DNA from: Mucilaginibacter sp.
GTDB lineage: Bacteria > Bacteroidota > Bacteroidia > Sphingobacteriales > Sphingobacteriaceae
NCBI GenBank assembly: GCA_031292485.1
Contig: JARLHA010000026.1
Span: 27,563 to 91,562, forward strand
Direction of reading: 5' to 3'
DNA: 64,000 nucleotides
The translations under genes were made by a program, and so were the position numbers. The notes beneath the pieces were generated by a model. It was not told the DNA's origin and did no database searches. It worked only from the letters and a program-made list of their open reading frames with translations. How positions within the stretch are numbered: position 1 is the first letter of the stretch; every line of letters begins with the position of its first letter. This document shows, one piece after another, positions 50,734-57,955 of this stretch.

Positions 50734-50771
50734 AAAGGTCATTAAGTCATTGAGTCATTAGGTCATTGGTG
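50734..50771. repeat. GGTCATTAAGTCATTGAG array
   Basis: Four degenerate AGGTCATT / AGTCATTG units follow the porT stop. No clear opposite arm is seen. Confidence 0.55.
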
Positions 50772-50883
50772 TGAGGAATGATAGAAACTCAAGGTTCAAA
50801 AAGACGGGTATGAACTATGAACCGGCCATGACAAGTTATCCCGATAAAAAAACATAATTTCGCTGCGTTAGTTAATCTTACAT

Positions 50884-51642
50884 ATGACTAAAATTGCATT
50901 AATAACAGGAGCCACCTCAGGGATAGGCGAAGCTTGTGCGCATTTATTTGCCCGCGAGCATTATAATTTAATATTAACAGGCAGGCGCGGCGACAGGCTT
51001 GAAAAACTGGCAAAAAAACTGAATGCCAAATACAATACCGAAATTGCCGTATGTGCGTTTGATGTACGCGACCGTGAACAGGTAATCAGCAACCTGCAGG
51101 AGTTGCCGGCAAAATGGAAAAAAGTGAACGTTTTGATCAATAATGCCGGGCTGAGCCAGGGCCTTGACCCTATACAAGACGGAAGCCAGGATGATTGGGA
51201 TACGATGATTGATACCAATGTAAAAGGGTTTCTTTATGTAAGCAAAGTGGTGTCCAATTGGATGATTGAACATAAAACCGGGCATATTATCAATTTGGGT
51301 TCCATCGCCGGAAAGGAAGTTTATCCTAACGGTAACGTATATTGCGCAACTAAAGCAGCTGTAGATGCTTTAAACAAAGGCATGCGGATTGATTTGGTGG
51401 CACATGGTATAAGAGTTACCGCCATTCACCCGGGTGCTGTAGAAACAGAGTTTTCGGAAGTGCGTTTTAAAGGGGACAAAGAACGTGCAAAAAAGGTATA
51501 TGACGGATTTCAACCTTTAAACGCCGACGATATTGCTGAAACCATTTGGTTCGTGGTATCCCGCCCGGCCCATGTAAACATTAACGAATTAACCATTATG
51601 CCAACAGCCCAGGCTTCGGCAACGATAATTTCGAGGAAGTAG
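50884..51642 (+). CDS. Short-chain dehydrogenase/reductase (YdfG-like)
   Basis: 252 residues, classical SDR. NADP site ITGATSGIGEACAHLF with the following GRRGDRL favouring NADP; NNAG in LINNAGLSQGLD; catalytic Ser in LGSIAGKEVY and YxxxK in YCATKAAVDAL; then HPGAVETEFS. The closest recognisable type is the serine/3-hydroxy acid dehydrogenase YdfG. It stands alone, with a TCCGAAAT repeat downstream. Confidence 0.9.
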   Translation: MTKIALITGATSGIGEACAHLFAREHYNLILTGRRGDRLEKLAKKLNAKYNTEIAVCAFDVRDREQVISNLQELPAKWKKVNVLINNAGLSQGLDPIQDGSQDDWDTMIDTNVKGFLYVSKVVSNWMIEHKTGHIINLGSIAGKEVYPNGNVYCATKAAVDALNKGMRIDLVAHGIRVTAIHPGAVETEFSEVRFKGDKERAKKVYDGFQPLNADDIAETIWFVVSRPAHVNINELTIMPTAQASATIISRK

Positions 51643-51662
51643 GTTGTGATTGTATATTTGCC

Positions 51663-51693
51663 AAATCCGACATCGAAAATCCGACATCCGGAA
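51663..51693. repeat. TCCGACATCGAAAATCCGAC array
   Basis: Three degenerate units between the SDR and yqeY genes; same family as 5735-5766. A short AATTCAAAAATCAATAATTC run follows. Confidence 0.55.
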
Positions 51694-51735
51694 TAAATCA
51701 ATAATTCAAAAATCAATAATTCAACCATTATAAAA

Positions 51736-52185
51736 ATGTCACTAATTAATCAGGTAGACCAGGACATTAAGCAAGCCATGCTGGCCAAACAACCCGACCG
51801 TTTGAGGGGCTTGCGTGCTATAAAATCGGCCCTGCTTTTAGCAAGGACCGAAAAAGGCGCAACTGAAGAACTGACCGAAGAAACCGAAATAAAAGTATTG
51901 CAAAAGCTGATTAAACAGCGCCGGGAGTCGGCAGATATTTATAAGTCTCAAAACAGGGAAGACCTTTATGAGATCGAGATGCAGGAAATGCAGGTGATTG
52001 AGCCATACCTGCCCAAACAAATGGACATGGCGGAAATTGAAGTGTACCTGAAGGATTTGATCAGCAGGGTGGGAGCTACCTCTCAAAAAGATATGGGTAA
52101 AGTGATGGGAGCAGCCAACAAAGAACTGGCAGGCAAGGCAGACGGAAGGACAATATCGGAAATGGTGAAGAGGCTTTTGGTGTAG
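51736..52185 (+). CDS. yqeY: GatB/YqeY-domain protein
   Basis: 149 residues. Helical YqeY fold: KQAMLAKQPDRLRGLRAIKS, ETEIKVLQKLIKQRRESADI, EIQVIEPYLPKQM-like segment, and the C-terminal MGKVMGAANKELAGKADGR shared with the GatB tail. Stand-alone YqeY proteins resemble the tRNA-binding tail of the amidotransferase, but their role is not settled. A CCTCACC double hairpin follows directly after the stop. Confidence 0.92.
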   Translation: MSLINQVDQDIKQAMLAKQPDRLRGLRAIKSALLLARTEKGATEELTEETEIKVLQKLIKQRRESADIYKSQNREDLYEIEMQEMQVIEPYLPKQMDMAEIEVYLKDLISRVGATSQKDMGKVMGAANKELAGKADGRTISEMVKRLLV

Positions 52186-52186
52186 T

Positions 52187-52272
52187 AGCCTCACCCTGCC
52201 CTCTCCAAAGGAGAGGGTTTAAAAAAGAGGGATGTTAAAGTCCTCTCCTTTGGAGAGGATTTAGGTGAGGCT
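52187..52272. repeat. CCTCTCCAAAGGAGAGG double hairpin flanked by AGCCTCACC / GGTGAGGCT
   Basis: The left unit AGCCTCACCCTGCCCTCTCC plus AAAGGAGAGGG (52187-52217) is repeated as its complement at 52239-52272. Each half is a hairpin on its own, and together they can form one long stem. It lies between yqeY and a hydrolase gene; nothing else is seen to 52398. Confidence 0.9.
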
Positions 52273-52398
52273 GATAAATACCAAAATAATTGTTGTAACT
52301 CAAATGCAATAAGCTATTTTTATAGCGGGAAATATGAAGGATAATATGGCACCCGGAATATTTGCCGTAAACTAATAATTTAAACTTTACAGATTTAT

Positions 52399-53166
52399 AT
52401 GGAGTTCGTGCTTAAAGAGGAAAACGGTTTTAGTTATATCGATGAGGGCGAAGGCGAAGTTTTACTACTATTACATGGCTTAATGGGGGCATTAAGCAAC
52501 TGGGATAAAGTAATTGAAGAATTCAGGTCAGAGTATAGGGTCATCATCCCGATATTGCCGATCTATGATTTGCCGTTGTTAACAACAGGCGTTAAAAGCC
52601 TTGCAAAATTTGTACATAAATTTGTTAAGCATAAAAAATTAAAGGATGTTACGCTGCTGGGGAATTCATTGGGAGGCCACGTGGCGTTAATATATGTGCT
52701 TGCACACCCCGGGGTTGTAAAAGCATTGGTTTTGACGGGTAGTTCGGGTTTATATGAGAATGCCTTTGGAGGGACTTTTCCACGCCGGGGCAGTTATGAT
52801 TTTGTAAAGGAGAAGGTTGAATTTACGTTTTACGATCCGGAAATTGCATCAAAAGAATTGGTTGATGATGTTTTCAGGATCATAAATGACAGGCATAGCG
52901 TTATCAGGATATTGGCAATGGCCAAATCGGCTATCCGTCATAACATGAAAAACGACCTGCATAAAATAACGATTCCCGTGTCGTTGATATGGGGAAAAAA
53001 TGATAAAATTACGCCTCCGGAAGTTGCCGTTGAGTTTAGCGAAGAGCTGCCGGATGTTGAATTGCACTGGATTGATAAATGCGGCCATGCACCAATGATG
53101 GAGCGGCCGGAGGAGTTTAACGCATTGTTAAAAGGTTTTTTGGAAAAAGTAAAAATAAGGGTATAA
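52399..53166 (+). CDS. Alpha/beta-hydrolase fold protein
   Basis: 255 residues. The oxyanion region is LLLHGLMGALSNWD, the nucleophile elbow LLGNSLGGHVALIY (Ser near residue 99), the acid in WGKNDKITPP, and the His in DKCGHAPMMERPEEF. Such enzymes hydrolyse esters or other acyl bonds; the substrate is unknown. The CBS-domain gene begins 1 bp after its stop, so the two are coupled. Confidence 0.88.
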   Translation: MEFVLKEENGFSYIDEGEGEVLLLLHGLMGALSNWDKVIEEFRSEYRVIIPILPIYDLPLLTTGVKSLAKFVHKFVKHKKLKDVTLLGNSLGGHVALIYVLAHPGVVKALVLTGSSGLYENAFGGTFPRRGSYDFVKEKVEFTFYDPEIASKELVDDVFRIINDRHSVIRILAMAKSAIRHNMKNDLHKITIPVSLIWGKNDKITPPEVAVEFSEELPDVELHWIDKCGHAPMMERPEEFNALLKGFLEKVKIRV

Positions 53167-53167
53167 A

Positions 53168-53830
53168 ATGACTGCAATTGAACTAGTTGCTGATGTGATT
53201 CCACCAGTTACTACTTCTGATACAATTCAGAAGGTGGTTGACCGGATGGTGGAATTTCGTATCAGGCACCTGCCAATTGTAAACGAAGACCAGTTTTTAG
53301 GCCTTATCTCTGAAGACGACCTGATAGAGGAAACCGACTATGAAACCAATGTGGGCGCCCTGTCGCTGTCACTGGTAAACCCCTATGTGCTGGAAGACCA
53401 GCACGTTTACGATGTTATCCGGGTGTTTTATGAACGGAAGCTTACCGTTTTGCCCGTATTGGATGCTAAAAATAACTATTTGGGCCTTATCTCCATCAAC
53501 AGCCTTACCGGGTATTTTGCCAAACTTACCGCTGTTGAGCAGCCGGGAGGGATAATTGTACTGGAGATTGATAATAAAAACAATTCGCTGGCGCATATGG
53601 CGCAGATCGTGGAGTCGGATAACGCCCAAATCCTAAGCAGCTATGTTAGCACCTTCCCCGATTCAACCCGGATGGAAGTAACCCTGAAAATAAATAAACA
53701 GGATATTTCGACAATTTTAGCTACTTTTTTAAGATACGAATACGTCATCAAAGCCACTTATAATCACAGTGGCGATATTAATAATTCAAAGGAAAGATAT
53801 GATTCGTTGATGAATTATCTTAACCTTTAG
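53168..53830 (+). CDS. CBS-domain protein
   Basis: 220 residues. Two CBS motifs span residues about 1-125 (VVDRMVEFRIRHLPIVNEDQ, DVIRVFYERKLTVLPVLDAK), forming a Bateman module likely to bind an adenine nucleotide. The C-terminal ~90 residues have a ferredoxin-like ACT-type look (GGIIVLEIDNKNNSLAHMAQ). This gene commonly precedes nadK in Bacteroidota, which suggests a role near NAD metabolism, but none is proven. Repeat arms separate it from nadK here. Confidence 0.87.
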   Translation: MTAIELVADVIPPVTTSDTIQKVVDRMVEFRIRHLPIVNEDQFLGLISEDDLIEETDYETNVGALSLSLVNPYVLEDQHVYDVIRVFYERKLTVLPVLDAKNNYLGLISINSLTGYFAKLTAVEQPGGIIVLEIDNKNNSLAHMAQIVESDNAQILSSYVSTFPDSTRMEVTLKINKQDISTILATFLRYEYVIKATYNHSGDINNSKERYDSLMNYLNL

Positions 53831-53980
53831 TTGGTTCATTAGTTCACTGGTTCATTAGTTCATTGGTAGGATAGCGGGGTTAAATTTTAAGTTTTTTAAT
53901 TAATTCAATAAACCAGGCAGCTGCTATAATAATAAACCATTGCACCAATGAACTAATGAACTATTGAACCAATGAACTAA
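53829..53980. repeat. Inverted pair of GGTTCATTAGTTCA arrays ending at the nadK start
   Basis: The left arm at 53829-53868 (TTGGTTCATTAGTTCACTGG, TTCATTAGTTCATTGG) and right arm at 53934-53980 (complementary TGAACTAATGAACT, ATTGAACCAATGAACTAA) enclose a 65-bp AT-rich spacer. The right arm ends at the base before the nadK ATG. Confidence 0.8.
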
Positions 53981-54862
53981 ATGAAGATAGCAATATACGG
54001 CAGGCCATTTAATGATCCGGTAGTACTTCCGTTCATTCAGCAGGTGTTTGACAACCTTAAGCTTCACGGGGTTGATATTTACGTTCATCACCAGTTGCAC
54101 AATTATTTAAAGGACAACCTGAATACCATTACCTATCATGTGCTTGACCCTGTTGACAATATCAAGGGCTTTATCGATATTTTTTTAACCCTTGGCGGTG
54201 ACGGTACTTTACTGGATACGGTTACGCTTATCCGCGATTCAGGTATACCGGTTATTGGTATAAATTTTGGCCGGCTTGGTTTTTTAGCCAGCATCAATAA
54301 AAGTGATATCGGGAGTGCTATTCACGCCGTGGTGAACAGGCAATTTACGTTGGACAGCAGGGAACTGCTCAGTATTAACTCGGATCCGGAGGTTTTTGGC
54401 GCTGATAATTTCGCACTCAATGATATCACTATTCATAAAAGGGATGATTCTGCGATGATTACTACCCATGTTTTTCTCAATGGCGAGTTTTTAAACTCCT
54501 ACTGGGGCGATGGTATCATTATTTCAACTGCTACCGGCTCAACTGCCTATTCGTTAAGCTGCGGTGGCCCCATCATCTATCCCGAATCAAAAAGCCTGGT
54601 GCTTACACCGGTTGCACCGCATAATTTAAATGTGAGGCCTATTGTTTTGCCTGACAGCTATACCTTAGCTTTTGATGTTGAAAGCCGCAGTTCAAATTAT
54701 TTGGTTTCCTGCGATTCGCGCACAGCCACTATCGATAAAAGCATTCGTTTCGAGGTAAAAAAGGCGGGTTTCCAGTTAAATCTTATCCGTTTAAATAATG
54801 AAAGTTACTTATCTACGTTAAGAAACAAACTTTTGTGGGGACTGGATGCCCGTAATTATTAA
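53981..54862 (+). CDS. nadK: NAD kinase
   Basis: 293 residues. The ATP/NAD site GGDGTLLDTVTLI is near residue 71, followed by GINFGRLGFLA, FALNDITIHK, and ATGSTAYSLSCGGPI. It makes NADP from NAD in the cytoplasm. The ATG directly follows the right arm of an inverted repeat, so its leader is made of repeat sequence. It heads the conserved envelope cluster with porG (9-bp gap), uppS, bamA, two ompH genes and murI. Confidence 0.93.
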   Translation: MKIAIYGRPFNDPVVLPFIQQVFDNLKLHGVDIYVHHQLHNYLKDNLNTITYHVLDPVDNIKGFIDIFLTLGGDGTLLDTVTLIRDSGIPVIGINFGRLGFLASINKSDIGSAIHAVVNRQFTLDSRELLSINSDPEVFGADNFALNDITIHKRDDSAMITTHVFLNGEFLNSYWGDGIIISTATGSTAYSLSCGGPIIYPESKSLVLTPVAPHNLNVRPIVLPDSYTLAFDVESRSSNYLVSCDSRTATIDKSIRFEVKKAGFQLNLIRLNNESYLSTLRNKLLWGLDARNY

Positions 54863-54871
54863 ATTTGATGA

Positions 54872-55654
54872 ATGCCAAAATTTATACCTTTTATTTTTCT
54901 GCTTTTTATTTCGTACGGCATACAGGCGCAAACCTGGGAAATTGGCGGGGGCATAGGGGGCGCCGGGTATATGGGCGACCTCAACATCAGTAACCCGGTA
55001 AAGGTTAGCGGCATATCTGTAAGTGCTTTTTTAAAAAGAAATTTTGATGGCTATTTTTCAGCCAAATTGAACTATACCTATGGCGTTATCAGTGCGGCTG
55101 ACAGTAATTCCAGCAATGCGCAATTTCGCCGGCGCAATTTAAGCTTTACTACCACGCTGAGCGAGATCAGTGTAATTGGCGAGTTTAATTTTATGGAGTA
55201 CATCCCTCAAATTGGTAAAAACAGCTTTACCCCGTATGTTTTCCTCGGAGTTGCTGCCCTTAGTTTTTCGCCCGGTACGGTGTACCAGGGGCAAAAGTAC
55301 GATTTAAGCACTATGGCTACAGAGGGCCAGAAAAAGGCCTATTCAACAACCGCATTCTCGGTACCTTACGGGGCCGGCATGAAATACAATTTTACAGGTA
55401 AATTCACCCTGGGTTTCGAGATTGGCTACCGCAATCCAAATACTGATTATCTGGATGATGTAAGCGGCCAGTATTATTATAGTGCCCACAATACCCTTTC
55501 TGAAAAATTATCTGATCGTTCCGGCGAAAAAACGGGGGTTTATATCGGCTCTCCCGGTTCGCAGCGCGGGGACGGGCAGCCCAGGGATACCTATTTTTTT
55601 ACACAGGTAACCATCTCCTATACTTTTCTTACCCAAAAGTGTTATTTCCACTAA
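54872..55654 (+). CDS. porG: PorG-like outer-membrane protein (DUF6089), type IX secretion
   Basis: 260 residues. A signal peptide (IPFIFLLFISYGIQAQ) and a beta-barrel start TWEIGGGIGGAGYMGDLN are characteristic of the DUF6089/PorG family, in which PorG supports the PorK-PorN ring of the type IX system. Strands continue (SAKLNYTYGVIS, NFTGKFTLGFEIGYRNP) to the end TYFFTQVTISYTFL. Its place between nadK and uppS-bamA is the usual Bacteroidota order and supports the call. The 338-bp gap after it holds inverted repeat arms. Confidence 0.82.
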   Translation: MPKFIPFIFLLFISYGIQAQTWEIGGGIGGAGYMGDLNISNPVKVSGISVSAFLKRNFDGYFSAKLNYTYGVISAADSNSSNAQFRRRNLSFTTTLSEISVIGEFNFMEYIPQIGKNSFTPYVFLGVAALSFSPGTVYQGQKYDLSTMATEGQKKAYSTTAFSVPYGAGMKYNFTGKFTLGFEIGYRNPNTDYLDDVSGQYYYSAHNTLSEKLSDRSGEKTGVYIGSPGSQRGDGQPRDTYFFTQVTISYTFLTQKCYFH

Positions 55655-55703
55655 ATTTATGGCTCGATAAATTGTATGTGTAAGAACCAATTAAAGAAGT
55701 TTT

Positions 55704-55842
55704 TTAACACAGGAGAAACAGAGAAAGCGCGGAGTTCACAGAGGAATAATTTTATTTTTTGCAGGTATTTGAATATATAAGCCGGCTGTTAAATTTTAAA
55801 ACTCAGCGAACTCAGTGTCTTCTCCGCATCTCTGCGTTTAAA
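55704..55842. repeat. Inverted CACAGAG / CTCTGTG-type arrays
   Basis: The left arm at 55704-55747 (GGAGAAACAGAGAAAGCGCG, GAGTTCACAGAGG) and right arm at 55799-55840 (CTCAGCGAACTCAGTGTC, TTCTCCGCATCTCTGCG) are inverted arrays around a 50-bp AT-rich spacer. They fill most of the gap between porG and exbD. Confidence 0.75.
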
Positions 55843-55992
55843 TCACCGACACTATCCGACATAGAACCAAATTTACTTTGATTTTTATTGCATCATTGTT
55901 GCAATAAGTATTTCAATTGAACGTTTAGCGTTTAATAAGGGGCATCCGTGAGGGCTGCTGGTAACCAATCGTTTAACCTTAAACTTATAATC

Positions 55993-56511
55993 ATGGCTGA
56001 GCTAAATTCTACTCCCGAAAAATCGGGAGGCAGGCGGGCTATCAGGAGGATCCCTGCCCGCGTTGACCTTACCGCAATGGTTGACCTTGCATTTTTACTC
56101 ATCACTTTTTTTATGCTGACGACCGTATTAACCAAACCCCGGGTAATGCCGCTGGCGATGCCGGTTACAGGTCCGTCGGGTTTTGTGCCCGAAACCGGTA
56201 CGATGACGGTTTGCCTTGGGAAGAACAACCAGTCCGTTTGGTATATGGGGATGGCGGCAAATCCCCTAACTGAACCAAAGCAGGCAAATTATGGTAAAGA
56301 GCTGGGCGCAGCGATAGCAGCGAAAGTTACCGAAGTATTTAAAAGAACAGGTAAAGGCTTATTTGTGATCATCAAGCCATCTGATCATTCCGTTTATAAT
56401 AACCTGGTTGAAACGATTGATGAATTGCATACCGAAGGGGTGCCCTCTTATGCTATTGCCAGGATTGCTCCGGAAGATATAGGGTTTTTGAAAAATAAGG
56501 GGCTTTATTAG
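55993..56511 (+). CDS. ExbD/TolR-family biopolymer transport protein
   Basis: 172 residues from the ATG at 55993 (a longer GTG frame starts at 55948). The N-terminus is cytoplasmic and basic (GGRRAIRRIPARVDL), followed by one membrane helix with the proton-path Asp in LTAMVDLAFLLITFFMLTTV. A periplasmic domain of about 120 residues ends with VPSYAIARIAPEDIGFL. ExbD works with ExbB and TonB to energise outer-membrane transport; neither is adjacent, so this is a stand-alone copy inside the nadK-murI cluster. Confidence 0.85.
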   Translation: MAELNSTPEKSGGRRAIRRIPARVDLTAMVDLAFLLITFFMLTTVLTKPRVMPLAMPVTGPSGFVPETGTMTVCLGKNNQSVWYMGMAANPLTEPKQANYGKELGAAIAAKVTEVFKRTGKGLFVIIKPSDHSVYNNLVETIDELHTEGVPSYAIARIAPEDIGFLKNKGLY

Positions 56512-56790
56512 GTCGTGAAAATCCGAAAACCTGCCCGTTGGCAGGGAGGGTCCGGGAGATTGATTGTGGGTCAATATTCCGGCCATTTTTTCAGTATTTT
56601 ATTCGCCCGTAAACTATTCGTTTTCAGTTATATACAATAGAGTGGAATACAATTGACCTGAAAAATCCGGAAAATCGATGCTTTTTTGAAGAAAATTGCT
56701 GCCAAATGGCAGTCAAATTACACCTGTTTTGTTAATTTAAAAATTATAACTATTTAATTATCAAATATTTAATTATGTAAGTGTTCCCTG

Positions 56791-56836
56791 CTGTTCACCG
56801 GGTGTTCCCCACTGTTTCCTGTTGTTTAGTGAACAG
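56791..56836. repeat. CTGTTCAC / GTGAACAG inverted pair with TGTTCCC units
   Basis: CTGTTCAC at 56791-56798 is complementary to GTGAACAG at 56829-56836, with degenerate TGTTCC / TGTTTCC units between. Part of the 640-bp exbD-uppS gap, in which I see no gene. Confidence 0.5.
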
Positions 56837-56868
56837 GACTCAAAACGTTTCTTTTCCCTTTCCATCTT

Positions 56869-56920
56869 CCGGCCTTTCGGACCCTGCCTGCCGGCAGGCA
56901 GGTTTCCGGCCTTTCGGACT
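56869..56920. repeat. CCTGCCTGCC palindrome in TTTCGGAC context
   Basis: This is a perfect 20-bp palindrome (56883-56902) with CCGGCCTTTCGGAC flanks on both sides, nearly identical to 8617-8668. Confidence 0.8.
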
Positions 56921-56971
56921 CCACCCAAAATACTTTTCCGTTATCATACTAAAAAAAGAGCAATTAAGTTT

Positions 56972-56979
56972 TACCTTTG
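56972..56979 (+). promoter_or_regulatory. -7 element (TACCTTTG) in the uppS leader
   Basis: This is an exact TAnnTTTG match 173 bp before the uppS start, without a clear -33. If used, uppS has a long leader containing a TTCATTA repeat. Confidence 0.35.
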
Positions 56980-57092
56980 TCCCCTGAAAAATTTTGGCCG
57001 GATTGCATAAAACGAGGCGAAAAAGGGCTGCTATGCCTGATTTAACAGGTGAATACGTGCAGTTTTACGGCATATTTAATACGTTTTAGCCA

Positions 57093-57144
57093 TAGTTCAT
57101 TAATAAAAATGAATGAACCAATGTGCTGATGAACTAATGAACGG
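57093..57144. repeat. TAGTTCATTA / TGAACTAATG arms upstream of uppS
   Basis: A short left arm (TAGTTCATTAA, 57093-57103) and a longer right arm (GAATGAACCAATGTGCTGAT plus GAACTAATGAAC) share the unit of the nadK element. The right arm ends 8 bp before the chosen uppS start. Confidence 0.6.
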
Positions 57145-57151
57145 TAGTATA

Positions 57152-57892
57152 ATGGGATACAGAGACCAGATAGACTTGTCGAAATTACCGCGCCATATTG
57201 CTATTATTATGGATGGCAACGGGCGCTGGGCTAAAGACAAGGGTAAATTAAGGATATTCGGCCATCACAGCGGGGTGGTATCTGTGCGCGATATTGTGGA
57301 GGCATCCGTTGATGTTGGAATTGAATATCTTACGTTATATACTTTCTCTGCCGAGAACTGGAACCGGCCCAAACTGGAGATAATGGCCATTATGGAACTG
57401 CTGGTTAGCACTATCGATAAGGAGATAAAAGCGTTTATGAAAAACAATGTGCGCCTGAATGCTATCGGCGACCTGGAAATGCTGCCGGAAAAATGCCGGG
57501 TTGAGTTGACAGATGCCATTGAAAAAACATCGGGTAATACCGGCCTTGTACTTACGCTTGCATTGAGTTACAGCTCCCGCCGCGAAATTTTACGCGCTGT
57601 AAGGAGCATTGCCGACCAGGTGAAGGCCGGCGAATTGCGGTCAGAAGACATAAATGAGGAAATATTTGAGAATAATTTATTTACAAAAGACATGCCCAAT
57701 CCTGAATTACTGATCAGGACAAGCGGCGAATATCGCATAAGTAATTACCTGCTTTGGCAGATCGCTTATGCTGAATTGTACTTCACATCTAAATTATGGC
57801 CCGATTTCAGGAGCGAAGATTTGTTTGAAGCGATACTGGATTATCAGAAGCGCGAACGGCGTTTTGGGAAGACAAGTGAGCAGCTCAACTAA
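57152..57892 (+). CDS. uppS: Isoprenyl transferase (undecaprenyl diphosphate synthase)
   Basis: 246 residues from the ATG at 57152; an upstream ATG (57137) and the longest frame begin inside a repeat arm. Family motifs: HIAIIMDGNGRWAKDKGKLR with the catalytic Asp, GIEYLTLYTFSAENWNRP, and the C-terminal PELLIRTSGEYRISNYLLWQ. It makes the C55 lipid carrier for peptidoglycan and surface glycans. It is followed by bamA (63 bp), in the usual Bacteroidota order. Confidence 0.95.
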   Translation: MGYRDQIDLSKLPRHIAIIMDGNGRWAKDKGKLRIFGHHSGVVSVRDIVEASVDVGIEYLTLYTFSAENWNRPKLEIMAIMELLVSTIDKEIKAFMKNNVRLNAIGDLEMLPEKCRVELTDAIEKTSGNTGLVLTLALSYSSRREILRAVRSIADQVKAGELRSEDINEEIFENNLFTKDMPNPELLIRTSGEYRISNYLLWQIAYAELYFTSKLWPDFRSEDLFEAILDYQKRERRFGKTSEQLN

Positions 57893-57955
57893 ATTTTTCC
57901 TTTTAACACTTTTTAACAACTGTATAAATTATTTTTAGCCCACTAAAATATTCGA

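Noticed and set aside
57032..57088. 18-codon frame (MPDLTGEYVQFYGIFNTF) in the uppS leader
   Set aside because: Too short, no conserved pattern or dedicated promoter visible; may be a leader peptide but cannot be supported.
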